Shown here: positions 7,965 to 15,038 of the stretch, piece by piece
Layout of the letters: every line of letters begins with the position of its first letter
Numbering within the stretch: the stretch's first letter is position 1
NCBI GenBank assembly: GCA_031362985.1
Contig: JANLTO010000012.1
Coordinates: forward strand, 1-26,475
Source: SHZL01 sp031362985
GTDB lineage: Bacteria; Pseudomonadota; Gammaproteobacteria; Xanthomonadales; SZUA-36
DNA: 26,475 nucleotides
Reading direction: 5' to 3'
Position numbers and translations under genes: made by a program
The notes under the pieces: model-generated
Told to the model about the DNA's origin: nothing
Database searches by the model: none
What the model saw: the letters and a program-made list of their open reading frames with translations, nothing else

Positions 7965-9030
7965 GGCTTGCGGCCCTTGCGGCATCTGCGCGGCTGAACA
8001 GGTAGTGGCTGACAAACCATTCCTGGCCGTTGAACTGGCCGAACAACTCGGCACAGGCCATAAAGAATATCCTCCAGCGCTGGAACCACTGCTCGGCCTG
8101 GCCCGCGCCATAGGTTTCAGCCATCAGTGGCAGGATGGTGTCCCTGCCCGCATCCATGTTGGCCAGCCAGGCATTGGCGGTTTTCTCGTAATGCGATCCG
8201 CTCCAGCGATCGCAACGCAGCAGCTGCAAGTCCCGCTGGAACCGGGCGGGTAAATCGGCGCCGGGCATGATGCCGCCGGAGAAGAAGTGACGCCCCATCC
8301 AGTCCGACGGTCCGTTGTCAGTGAACTCATAGGTGCAACTGCGGTGGCAGAATATGTGCATGAAAAACTGCCCGTCGGGTTTGAGCCAGCCGCTGATGCG
8401 CCGGAACAGTTCCGTGTAATTGCGCATGTGCTCGAACATTTCCAGCGAAACAATGCGGTCAAAGCGCCGCTGGATGTCGAAGCGGTTCATGTCTTCGGTA
8501 AGCACGGTGATGTTGTCCAGCCCTCTCTCACGGGCCCGCTCCTGGATCCATTCACGCTGGGGAGCTGAATTGGACACTGACGTAATCCTGCATGTTGGGT
8601 AATGCGTTGCGATCCACAGACTCAGGGAACCCCAGCCACAGCCGAGGTCTAGAACATCCATGCCATCCGCAATCCCGGCTCGTGCGCAGGTAGCTGCCAG
8701 GGCATCCGCTTCGGCTTGGTCCAATGTTTCAGTCCCCTTGCCCCAATAAGCGCAGCTGTACTTGCCGTGCACCCCCAATACAGCGGCAAAAAACCGCGGG
8801 GAGAGCTCGTAGTGCTGCTCGTTGGCGAGGTGTGGAACAGGCGCAACTTCGGCCTGGTCCATGCTTGCGATGAAGGATTCGGTCAGTTCCGTGGCGCATT
8901 CAAGGTCCCGCGCATGGATCTGTTCCAGGCGCTGACGGTTGAGGCGGCGGATTCCGGCGCGTATGACGCTATCCGGGACCAGGCCGGACTCAGTCCATGC
9001 GATGGCGGCTTTTGCTGCAGCTGTGCTCAT
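7957..9030 (-). CDS. SAM-dependent methyltransferase of the CFA-synthase family
   Basis: The 357-residue protein lacks the N-terminal accessory domain of full Cfa. It has HYELSPRFF (from 73), GKYSCAYW (89-96), the SAM motif LDLGCGWGS (127-135), RITSVSNSAPQREWI and FDRIVSLEMFEHMRNY. This is the shorter CFA/coclaurine N-methyltransferase-like branch. In Rhodobacter and Pseudomonas, CFA-like methyltransferases of light or singlet-oxygen regulons (for example UfaM) methylate unsaturated acyl chains on the way to furan fatty acids. Assigning this protein to that role is an inference from context. The start ATG 9030 has AGGA 7-8 nt upstream. It is the first gene of the closely packed run that ends at 2582. 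Confidence 0.88.
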   Translation of the reverse strand: MSTAAAKAAIAWTESGLVPDSVIRAGIRRLNRQRLEQIHARDLECATELTESFIASMDQAEVAPVPHLANEQHYELSPRFFAAVLGVHGKYSCAYWGKGTETLDQAEADALAATCARAGIADGMDVLDLGCGWGSLSLWIATHYPTCRITSVSNSAPQREWIQERARERGLDNITVLTEDMNRFDIQRRFDRIVSLEMFEHMRNYTELFRRISGWLKPDGQFFMHIFCHRSCTYEFTDNGPSDWMGRHFFSGGIMPGADLPARFQRDLQLLRCDRWSGSHYEKTANAWLANMDAGRDTILPLMAETYGAGQAEQWFQRWRIFFMACAELFGQFNGQEWFVSHYLFSRADAARAASRV

Positions 9031-9080
9031 TTCGATTCCTGTGATTTCTGGCCGGGTCTAAACCGTTGAACGGGGACAAA

Positions 9081-9107
9081 GAACGGGAGCCCGGCAGGCT
9101 CCCGTTC
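9081..9107 (-). terminator. Hairpin between the DUF4397 gene and the lipid operon
   Basis: A perfect 11-bp stem (GAACGGGAGCC / GGCTCCCGTTC) with a 5-nt loop lies 12 bp after the DUF4397 stop. Read on the minus strand it is followed by TTTG, a short U-tract, so it could be an intrinsic but leaky terminator. I see no convincing promoter in the roughly 50 bp left before the methyltransferase start at 9030. Confidence 0.65.
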
Positions 9108-9119
9108 CCTCTTTCGCAA

Positions 9120-10241
9120 TTACTCTGCCAGAGTGCAGGGAATAGGCTGGGTCAGGCGTTTGCCGGTGTAGGATTCCGGTGCGTCACCCGCAATCGTTAC
9201 GATCGCCGTGGCGTCGTTGCAGCCCGAAATATCGAACTCAATGATACCGACCTGCTCGGTGAGCACTTGCTGGTTTTCGTTGGAACCACCGCCTGTGCTC
9301 AGGAACAGGGCAACTTCCGCTGTAACGCCATCAAACGCACCCGGGGTTGAACACTCGAACATACCGTCAGCGCCAGTGTCTTCCTGGCAACTGTCGAAGG
9401 TCAGGAAGACCGGGTTCCCGTCACCATCGTAGGTATACCAGGTGCCGACCAGGCGGTTCTGGGACGGAATGGGTTGCAGGATGAAGCCCTGGCCGGAGCC
9501 TTCAAGAATATTCCACCAACCGTTGGCACTGTTGTCGACCGGGACCTGCACAGGCAGCACACCCACAGGGAAGGCCAGCACACCCAGCGGCTGGTTGATG
9601 CCGTCGCCAATGGCATACAAAGTCACGTTTGCACCTGCGGGCAACGCGGCTGCCAGGGGATCGATGTAATTGACTGAACCGTCGTTTGAGGCGATTTTGA
9701 GGTCATAGGTGCCGGCGGGGACTTCAAAGAAGCCGCTGTCCACCTTGTACGGTACGCCAACGAGGCCATTTACCACGTCACCGCCGTCGGTACGAATGGA
9801 CACTTCGGTGCCTGCCAGGTCTGCGGCAAACGGTGCGGCATGCACCACGCGCACAGCCACATTGCCGGCCGTCGGCGCCGCGTTGTCATCTACCAGGGCT
9901 GCCAGTTGCAGCGGCTGGGTAGTGCCGTTACCGATAGCAAACACACTGTAGTCCACGCCATCAGCCAGGGTGTATGTGCCGGTAATTGCCGGGTCCGTGG
10001 CTCCTACGGGAACAATGTCAATCGTGTAGTCGCCGGCGGCCAGTTCAACGTAGTCGACGAAATCGGTGAACTTCACATTCGAAAAAGTCGGGTTTCCGTT
10101 CACCAGAATGTTCACGGCAGTGTCATCTATGTCTGCGGCGAAGGGCGCAAGGTGCAGCACGGCCACTCGCGCAGAGGCAAAAAGGGGTTGAGAGCTCAGC
10201 CCGACCAGGGCTACAAAAAAACTGATAACAAGTTTGTTCAT
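9120..10241 (-). CDS. Exported protein with two DUF4397-like repeats
   Basis: The 373-residue product has a signal peptide (MNKLVISFFVALVGLSSQPL, cut near FASA). Two repeated beta-rich units follow: RVAVLHLAPFAADIDDTAVN (about 26-125) and VRVVHAAPFAADLAGTEVS (about 130-230). Each continues with GDYTIDIVPVG or GTYDLKIASN, as in DUF4397. The C-terminal part (from about 235) has a GWWNILEGSGQGFILQP and LVGTWYTYDGDGNPVFLTF pattern plus Cys pairs, seen in other proteobacterial secreted proteins. Function is unknown; it is likely a cell-surface or periplasmic protein. I chose ATG 10241 over GTG 10244 because AGGAG lies 6 nt upstream. It is divergent from the CarH/LitR-like regulator and is probably its direct target. 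Confidence 0.85.
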   Translation of the reverse strand: MNKLVISFFVALVGLSSQPLFASARVAVLHLAPFAADIDDTAVNILVNGNPTFSNVKFTDFVDYVELAAGDYTIDIVPVGATDPAITGTYTLADGVDYSVFAIGNGTTQPLQLAALVDDNAAPTAGNVAVRVVHAAPFAADLAGTEVSIRTDGGDVVNGLVGVPYKVDSGFFEVPAGTYDLKIASNDGSVNYIDPLAAALPAGANVTLYAIGDGINQPLGVLAFPVGVLPVQVPVDNSANGWWNILEGSGQGFILQPIPSQNRLVGTWYTYDGDGNPVFLTFDSCQEDTGADGMFECSTPGAFDGVTAEVALFLSTGGGSNENQQVLTEQVGIIEFDISGCNDATAIVTIAGDAPESYTGKRLTQPIPCTLAE

Positions 10242-10259
10242 CACGATCTCCTAGGTTTT

Positions 10260-10270
10260 GTATAGATATT
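10260..10270 (+). promoter_or_regulatory. Single CarH/LitR-like 11-mer in the DUF4397 leader
   Basis: GTATAGATATT lies about 20 bp upstream of the DUF4397 start. It resembles the repeat units at 10367-10388 and 10442-10463 but stands alone. It may be an auxiliary operator half or chance. Confidence 0.35.
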
Positions 10271-10363
10271 TCCGTCCGTGCAGCGCTTCAGTGGGTGCGT
10301 GGTTGCGCCGATTACTGCTGCGCGGACCGTGGTCACAATCCATTTCATTTCATTGCGTGAAGA

Positions 10364-10392
10364 ATAGTACAGATATTGTACAGGTATTGCAA
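10364..10392 (-). promoter_or_regulatory. Sigma70-like promoter for DUF4397 gene and probably the lipid operon
   Basis: Read on the minus strand: -35 TTGCAA (10392-10387), a 17-bp spacer, -10 TACTAT (10369-10364). The predicted start is near 10357, leaving a leader of about 115 nt. The paired 11-mers at 10367-10388 fill the spacer, so a bound CarH-type oligomer would block RNA polymerase. Confidence 0.6.
10367..10388 (+). promoter_or_regulatory. Operator: two tandem 11-bp direct repeats
   Basis: GTACAGATATT (10367-10377) is followed directly by GTACAGGTATT (10378-10388), identical at 10 of 11 positions. CarH of Thermus binds tandem 11-bp direct repeats with a core like TnTACA; the second unit with its 5' flank (TGTACA) fits this. 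The site lies inside the minus-strand promoter. Confidence 0.65.
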
Positions 10393-10419
10393 GCATGAAT
10401 TGTTGAGAATAATCATAGA

Positions 10420-10448
10420 TTGCTAGATACTGGTAATTTGTGTATAGT
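10420..10448 (+). promoter_or_regulatory. Sigma70-like promoter for the CarH/LitR-like gene
   Basis: -35 TTGCTA (10420-10425), a 17-bp spacer, -10 TATAGT (10443-10448). The predicted start near 10455 leaves a leader of about 35 nt before ATG 10489. The -10 lies within the first unit of the second operator pair, which suggests autorepression. Confidence 0.55.
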
Positions 10449-10463
10449 AATCGTACAGTTATA
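10442..10463 (+). promoter_or_regulatory. Operator: second pair of 11-bp direct repeats
   Basis: GTATAGTAATC (10442-10452) is followed by GTACAGTTATA (10453-10463) in the same 11-bp register as the first pair. It overlaps the -10 and the expected start site of the regulator gene. Confidence 0.55.
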
Positions 10464-10488
10464 TCTCCCTATCCAGCGGAATCCAGTC

Positions 10489-11421
10489 ATGCCCCCTCAA
10501 AGCGCACCCGACAGCAGTAGTGAAAAGCTGTACACAATTGGCACAGTGTCCAAACTAACGGGTGTGGGTGCCATCACGCTTCGTGCCTGGGAGAGACGCT
10601 ACGAGCTCATTCATCCGGTGCGCAAGGAAAGCGGACACCGCCTGTACACGCGCAAACACATTGACCAGATCAATCGCATAAACGCCCTGACCGACCAGGG
10701 CATGCGCATCAGCCAGATCAGCCTCGACATGCTGGAATCTGCGCCGGCGGACTCGGGCCGTGATGCAGCCCTCGCAAGCCTCTGGGGCGGATATCTGGAT
10801 AACATGATCTCGGCCATCATTGCGTTTGATGAAGCGCGGCTGGAGGAGATTTACAACGAGGTATTGTCCCTTTACCCCATCGAACTGGCGACACGAAAAC
10901 TGCTCAGGCCCTTGCTGGTTGAACTTGGATTGCGCTGGGAAACCGCCATGGGGAGTGTTGCAGAAGAGCATTTTTTTGCTTTTTACCTGCGCAACAAGTT
11001 GGGGGCAAGATTCCACCACCGTATGCGCAAAGAAGACGGACCACGCGTGTTGCTGGCCGGCCTGCCCGGTGAGTACCACGAAATTGCGCTGCTGTTGTTT
11101 GCGCTGTCAGCCAACGAACAGGGCTTTCGCCTGCTGCCCCTCGGCGCCAACATGCCGTTGGAGGAACTCGCATTTGTTGCCAGCAGGACGAAGTGCGATG
11201 CCATCGTGCTTTCCGGCGCCATTGAACCTTCCACTGGAACTCTTACCAAAGATCTGCCGTCTCTTGTGGGGGCGGTGGATATCCCGGTTTTTGTCGGCGG
11301 GCCGGCATCGGTCTTTGCCTGTGATGCGATCAACAAGGCCGGCGCTGAGGCACTGGGCCAGGATATGGAGCACGGCCTGCGGCAATTGCAAGAGCGCCTT
11401 GCCCGGGCGCCTCACCTATAA
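10489..11421 (+). CDS. MerR-family regulator with B12-binding domain, CarH/LitR-like photoreceptor
   Basis: The 310-residue protein has an N-terminal MerR helix-turn-helix (about 14-85: YTIGTVSKLTGVGAITLRAW, then ERRY and SGHRLYTRKHIDQI). A four-helix region carries W150-x9-E160-H161, the CarH/LitR signature that caps the adenosyl group of adenosylcobalamin. The cobalamin-binding Rossmann domain (from about 186) has G194-E195-Y196-H197, where H197 matches the lower axial histidine. Known CarH proteins repress as tetramers in the dark and release DNA when light breaks the Co-C bond. The residue after W150 is Glu, where Thermus CarH as I recall has His132. I chose ATG 10489; the in-frame ATG at 10420 lies in the promoter. 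It diverges from the DUF4397/lipid genes. Confidence 0.92.
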   Translation: MPPQSAPDSSSEKLYTIGTVSKLTGVGAITLRAWERRYELIHPVRKESGHRLYTRKHIDQINRINALTDQGMRISQISLDMLESAPADSGRDAALASLWGGYLDNMISAIIAFDEARLEEIYNEVLSLYPIELATRKLLRPLLVELGLRWETAMGSVAEEHFFAFYLRNKLGARFHHRMRKEDGPRVLLAGLPGEYHEIALLLFALSANEQGFRLLPLGANMPLEELAFVASRTKCDAIVLSGAIEPSTGTLTKDLPSLVGAVDIPVFVGGPASVFACDAINKAGAEALGQDMEHGLRQLQERLARAPHL

Positions 11422-11422
11422 T
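11417..11422 (+). promoter_or_regulatory. Candidate -10 for the DUF3014 gene
   Basis: TATAAT overlaps the stop codon of the CarH/LitR-like gene, 32 bp before ATG 11454. No good -35 is visible at 16-18 bp, so support is weak. Confidence 0.35.
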
Positions 11423-11453
11423 GGCTCGGTAAGTCTTCACACGGGGTCCGGAC

Positions 11454-12311
11454 ATGAAAAAAGCAGTGATCGTAGCGTTTGTATTGTTCCTTGGCGCCGC
11501 CGCCTATTATTTCCTGGTGATGCAGGCGCCCGGGGACAAAGTCGTGGAATTCTCACCGGTGATCCCTGACGCACCTGCTTCCACCGAACCGGGGCCGACG
11601 GATCCCCTGGCAGTTGACGGCCATGAGGGAGGCGGTTCAGCGATTGCGGCGACCACCGCGGAAGTGATTCCGCTGCCGGATTTGACGGCCAGCGATCCCC
11701 TGATACTGTCGGCTTTGGCAGGTCTGCTTGGGCAGGCTGCCGTTGACCGGTTTGTGGTCCCCCAAAATCTGATTTCCCGCCTCGTTGCCACCGTCGATGC
11801 ACTGGGTGGACGGCAGGTCCCCGAGCCCCTAATGCCGGTCCAGCCACTGGGCAGTGCGTTTGAGGCCAATGTGGATTTTGCTCCCGAGGTGCCGCTGTAC
11901 AATCCTCTGGGCGATACCCTGGAACAGTATCTCGCTGACCCGGTTAGCTACGCACGTTATGCGCCCTACCTGGATGTGCTGGATTCCATAAACATGGTTG
12001 ACCTGGCAACGATCTACCGGCAGCAGCTGCCCTTGTTTCAGCAGGCCTATATTGAGCTGGGCTATCCGGAAGGAGATTTCAATCTGCGCTTGCTGGAAAT
12101 CGTGGACTTGATGTTGGCTACGCCTGAAGCGCCGGATCCGGTGCGCCTCATCAAACCGGAGGCCTACTACCTGTTCGCCGACCCCGCGCTCGAAGCGCTG
12201 GCGGCCGGCCAGAAACTGATGATTCGCATGGGCAACAGCAATGCCGAACGGGCACAGGCCAAGCTGCGGGAATTCAAAGTGGCCTTGACCGGAGCCAGCG
12301 CCGACCCTTAG
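11454..12311 (+). CDS. DUF3014 family protein, membrane-anchored
   Basis: The 285-residue product has one N-terminal transmembrane anchor (about 3-23: KAVIVAFVLFLGAAAYYFLV), then a Pro/Ala-rich linker, then a periplasmic domain. The domain has the DUF3014 pattern: DPLILSALAGLLGQAAVDRF, FVVPQNLISRLVATVDALGG, YARYAPYLDVLDSINMVDL, FQQAYIELGYPEGDFNLRLL, VDLMLATP. Function is unknown. It follows the regulator by 32 bp on the same strand and could be partly co-transcribed with it, though it has a TATAAT of its own. It converges on the nuclease gene with 8 bp between stops. Confidence 0.88.
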   Translation: MKKAVIVAFVLFLGAAAYYFLVMQAPGDKVVEFSPVIPDAPASTEPGPTDPLAVDGHEGGGSAIAATTAEVIPLPDLTASDPLILSALAGLLGQAAVDRFVVPQNLISRLVATVDALGGRQVPEPLMPVQPLGSAFEANVDFAPEVPLYNPLGDTLEQYLADPVSYARYAPYLDVLDSINMVDLATIYRQQLPLFQQAYIELGYPEGDFNLRLLEIVDLMLATPEAPDPVRLIKPEAYYLFADPALEALAAGQKLMIRMGNSNAERAQAKLREFKVALTGASADP

Positions 12312-12319
12312 GGAAGGGT

Positions 12320-14269
12320 TTACTTGGCTGGGGGATCAATTTTCAGTTCCAGGCCGATGATGACCGGGTCATGGTCAGAAGACCGAAATGGCCCTTTCGC
12401 AAAATAATCTGCAGGCTTGCCGGGCTCAATGTTGTAGTCCAGCATTGCGGATTCATCCGCGTTGATGTGCCATGCGCCGACGCCGCTGACGAAGGGCAGC
12501 AGTTGCGGGCTGGCATAGGCGTAATCCAGCGTGCCGATGCGGCCATCGTACACATAGGTGTATGACTCACCGTCACCCTGCCGGGCGAGCAGGCTGACCA
12601 GGCCGCTTTTTTCCATTGCCCGCACCGGGTCTTCCATGCGGTGGCTATTGAAGTCACCAACGATCAGCAGCTGTTTGATTCGCTGGCCGGTGGGATCATG
12701 CAATGCCCACTCAGCCAGCGCGCTGACAGCCCGGGTTCGGCTGGCGTTGAAGCATCCTTGTCCGTCTTGTTGGTCCTGATCTTTCCCGTCTGCCCCTGAG
12801 CAATTTTTCGATTTCAGGTGCGTGACCACGACCGTTAGCGTGCGGTCACCCTGTGCCATGCGGAACGACTGCGCCAGCGCCGGCCGGTTAAGGGCATCAT
12901 CGAAGCGGTGATCGATACGGCCATCCAGCAAGGCAAAGCGCCCTTGTGGCGTGACGAGAGCAGGTTGATACAACAGTCCGGCCTTGATCACATCGCGTCC
13001 GATCGTACCGGTAGGGATAAAAGCATAGTGCCCCGCGCCCATGACCTTGTTCAAACCATCAACCAGGTCCCGCAGGGATTGCTCAGGGTTGTTCTCCAGT
13101 TCGAGTACGCCAAGGATGCCGGCGTCGATGGCGCTGATGGCGGCTACCAGTTTCTGCAATTGGCGATGTTGTTCCAACGTGTTGTCCGCGCCGCGACAAC
13201 CCCGGCTCAACGCTGGCCCGCAGTTCCTGCCTGAATCCTTCAGCGTGGAAAAATAGTTCAGGACATTAAAACTCGCCACGCGAAACGTCCCGCCCACGAC
13301 GGGGGGATGGCTGCTGCGCGGATTAGCCTGCGTTAGCAGCGTGAAGGGTGCTGTTGGCTGTAAACGATAGTGGCCGAATGCAAAGTGCAGCACACCTGCC
13401 AGGCCTGCTATGTGCTGGCCGGTGCGTATCGAGTTGCCGGCAATGAGCGGGTCAGAATTATCCGACATCGGGTTGGTAGACCTGGGTTTGTCCGAATCAG
13501 GTTTGTCCGAATCAGTGTTGTCCGAATCAGTTTTGTCCGGCGCAGGAACTCGCGGCAGCAGGTATCGTCCTGCGCGACCGTCATCGATAATGAGGCGGTC
13601 CAGTGCCTGGGCCCTGGACACGGCCAAGGCTTTTTTACCCGGCAGGGCTGCTTGGGTGGGCTGAACTTGTCGCTCACTCGATACCGCCAACTCGCCAAAT
13701 TGCCATAATTGATGGGTATCGATAATGGTCAGGGTCTGCGGCAGGGCCACGCGCATACTTTCCAGGGCTTCCAGCATTTCCTTCGAAGCCAGCGGCAGGC
13801 GCAGGTCAATGGCGAGCGGCAGCGCCACATCCTCGCGGCACACCACCAGGGTACGGACCGGGTGAAGTTCAGTCAGCCCCTTGAACTCGGCCACGCTGCC
13901 TTGCACATGCACGAGGTCTCCCACGCTGGCGGGCAGCGCGGTGTGGATGAACAGTCCTTCCGAGGATCCTGCATTCCTGTCCCGGTCCTGGTGTTCCTCT
14001 TCAATGAACAGGCCGCCCCAACCATCGGTTCCCTGGAACCGGCCAACGACCACGGCTTCCACATCCACTTCTTTGCCAATCAACGGACTGCTGGCTCCGG
14101 CGCCCTGAATAGTGGAAATGGGCGTTGCGGCCTTTCCGCAAATGGATTTGTCTGCAGCTCCGTGCTGGCCATGTCGAGGCTTGCCACCATCCAGTGCCTG
14201 ACCGGATCCGCTGAAAAACACCAGCAGCGCAAGGCATGGAATGTGGAAATGTGTTTTGCCTGACGCCAT
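12320..14269 (-). CDS. Secreted endonuclease/exonuclease/phosphatase-family nuclease (ExeM/NucH-like)
   Basis: The 649-residue product has a signal peptide (cut near SGSGQA). Residues about 35-170 carry an OB-like segment (SPLIGKEVDVEAVVVGRFQG, LFIHTALPASVGDLVHVQGS) typical of ExeM-type secreted nucleases. The EEP catalytic domain (about 320-645) shows FRVASFNVLNYF, GVLELENN (metal-binding Glu), VVTHLKSKNC (His), IVGDFNSHRMEDP (Asp/Asn), LDYAYAS and SSDHDPV (Asp-His). The family degrades extracellular DNA and is linked to phosphate scavenging and biofilm dispersal. Between the two parts lies a DS-rich pentapeptide repeat linker (about 241-270). No C-terminal sorting signal is obvious. Confidence 0.92.
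   Translation of the reverse strand: MASGKTHFHIPCLALLVFFSGSGQALDGGKPRHGQHGAADKSICGKAATPISTIQGAGASSPLIGKEVDVEAVVVGRFQGTDGWGGLFIEEEHQDRDRNAGSSEGLFIHTALPASVGDLVHVQGSVAEFKGLTELHPVRTLVVCREDVALPLAIDLRLPLASKEMLEALESMRVALPQTLTIIDTHQLWQFGELAVSSERQVQPTQAALPGKKALAVSRAQALDRLIIDDGRAGRYLLPRVPAPDKTDSDNTDSDKPDSDKPRSTNPMSDNSDPLIAGNSIRTGQHIAGLAGVLHFAFGHYRLQPTAPFTLLTQANPRSSHPPVVGGTFRVASFNVLNYFSTLKDSGRNCGPALSRGCRGADNTLEQHRQLQKLVAAISAIDAGILGVLELENNPEQSLRDLVDGLNKVMGAGHYAFIPTGTIGRDVIKAGLLYQPALVTPQGRFALLDGRIDHRFDDALNRPALAQSFRMAQGDRTLTVVVTHLKSKNCSGADGKDQDQQDGQGCFNASRTRAVSALAEWALHDPTGQRIKQLLIVGDFNSHRMEDPVRAMEKSGLVSLLARQGDGESYTYVYDGRIGTLDYAYASPQLLPFVSGVGAWHINADESAMLDYNIEPGKPADYFAKGPFRSSDHDPVIIGLELKIDPPAK
13487..13546 (-). 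repeat. 15-bp tandem repeat within the nuclease gene
   Basis: Four units of 15 bp are seen on the plus strand: TTTGTCCGAATCAGG, TTTGTCCGAATCAGT, GTTGTCCGAATCAGT and the diverged TTTGTCCGGCGCAGG. On the coding strand they encode a pentapeptide repeat of the type D-[KN]-[TP]-D-S, a flexible acidic linker. Copy number could vary between strains. Confidence 0.85.
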
Positions 14270-14393
14270 AAGTCTTTACCCAGCCGCGTTGATGAGAATC
14301 TATCTGACTATAGGCCCTTTATTCTTCCTCACACAGCCCACAAATTACTATCCAGCTACCAACAATCTACTTAGATTCCGACCCAGGTGACCA

Positions 14394-14828
14394 ATGAGCG
14401 CAACACACAACGTGGTATGCCCTTCGTGCACGACCACCAATTCAATTCCTGCCGATCGTCTTGGTGACGGGCCGGTTTGCGGCAAATGCAAACAGCCGAT
14501 TTTCAGCGCTCATCCCGTGGAGCTGGACCAGGCAGGTTTCCAGCGGCATATTGCAGCCAATGACATTCCCGTGCTGGTCGATTTCTGGGCCCCGTGGTGT
14601 GGGCCCTGCCGCGCGATGGCACCGGCATTTGCAGAGGCTGCTGCACAGTTGGAGCCGACGATGCGATTGGCCAAGCTCAACACCGAGGAGGTGCAGGCCA
14701 TCGGCGGGCAGTATGGCATCCGTAGCATCCCGACCATGGTGATGTTCAAAGGTGGACGTGAAGTGGCGCGCCAGTCCGGGGCGATGATGGCCGGGGATAT
14801 CGTGCGCTGGGCTCGGGCGCATTCCTGA
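14394..14828 (+). CDS. trxC: Thioredoxin 2 (TrxC)
   Basis: The 144-residue protein has the N-terminal zinc-binding extension that defines TrxC (C9-P-S-C12 and C29-G-K-C32). The thioredoxin domain follows with active site W68-C69-G-P-C72 and cis-Pro SIPTM near 116. It reduces protein disulfides in the cytoplasm and in many gammaproteobacteria belongs to oxidative-stress regulons. The length is typical. AGGTG lies just upstream of ATG 14394. It is divergent from the secreted nuclease gene, with 124 bp between. Confidence 0.96.
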   Translation: MSATHNVVCPSCTTTNSIPADRLGDGPVCGKCKQPIFSAHPVELDQAGFQRHIAANDIPVLVDFWAPWCGPCRAMAPAFAEAAAQLEPTMRLAKLNTEEVQAIGGQYGIRSIPTMVMFKGGREVARQSGAMMAGDIVRWARAHS

Positions 14829-14855
14829 ACCGCGTTAGGCGCCCGCTGCGGTGAT

Positions 14856-14872
14856 CAACCCAGGGTTGTTTT
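14856..14872 (+). terminator. Weak candidate terminator after trxC
   Basis: CAACC-CAG-GGTTG followed by TTTT, 28 bp after the trxC stop. The 5-bp stem is short, so the call is uncertain. Confidence 0.4.
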
Positions 14873-14900
14873 CCTGCCCCGCACACACCATCTCAAGTTC

Positions 14901-14945
14901 TATAATCGCGCCACTCGGGACCAGGCGTGGCCTTGGGTGACCCAA
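14901..14945 (+). promoter_or_regulatory. Candidate -10 and palindrome upstream of the small coiled-coil gene
   Basis: TATAAT at 14901-14906 lacks a good -35. Downstream, at 14933-14945, TTGGGT-G-ACCCAA is a perfect 13-bp palindrome, about 95 bp before the start at 15039. If the -10 is real, the palindrome lies in the transcribed leader, as a repressor site or a small RNA hairpin. Confidence 0.4.
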
Positions 14946-15038
14946 TCGGTTAACGGGTAAAGTTGATGAAAGATTTTGGTATTGCCTGGAGTAAGGGTCC
15001 AGTCAATCGGTAAGGTTTTGAATAGCGGGAGAAGCGAC

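Noticed and set aside
10420..10488. Upstream in-frame ATG for the CarH/LitR-like gene
   Set aside because: This start would lie within the -35 element and both operator repeats would be coding; homologous MerR proteins begin close to the helix-turn-helix, fitting ATG 10489.
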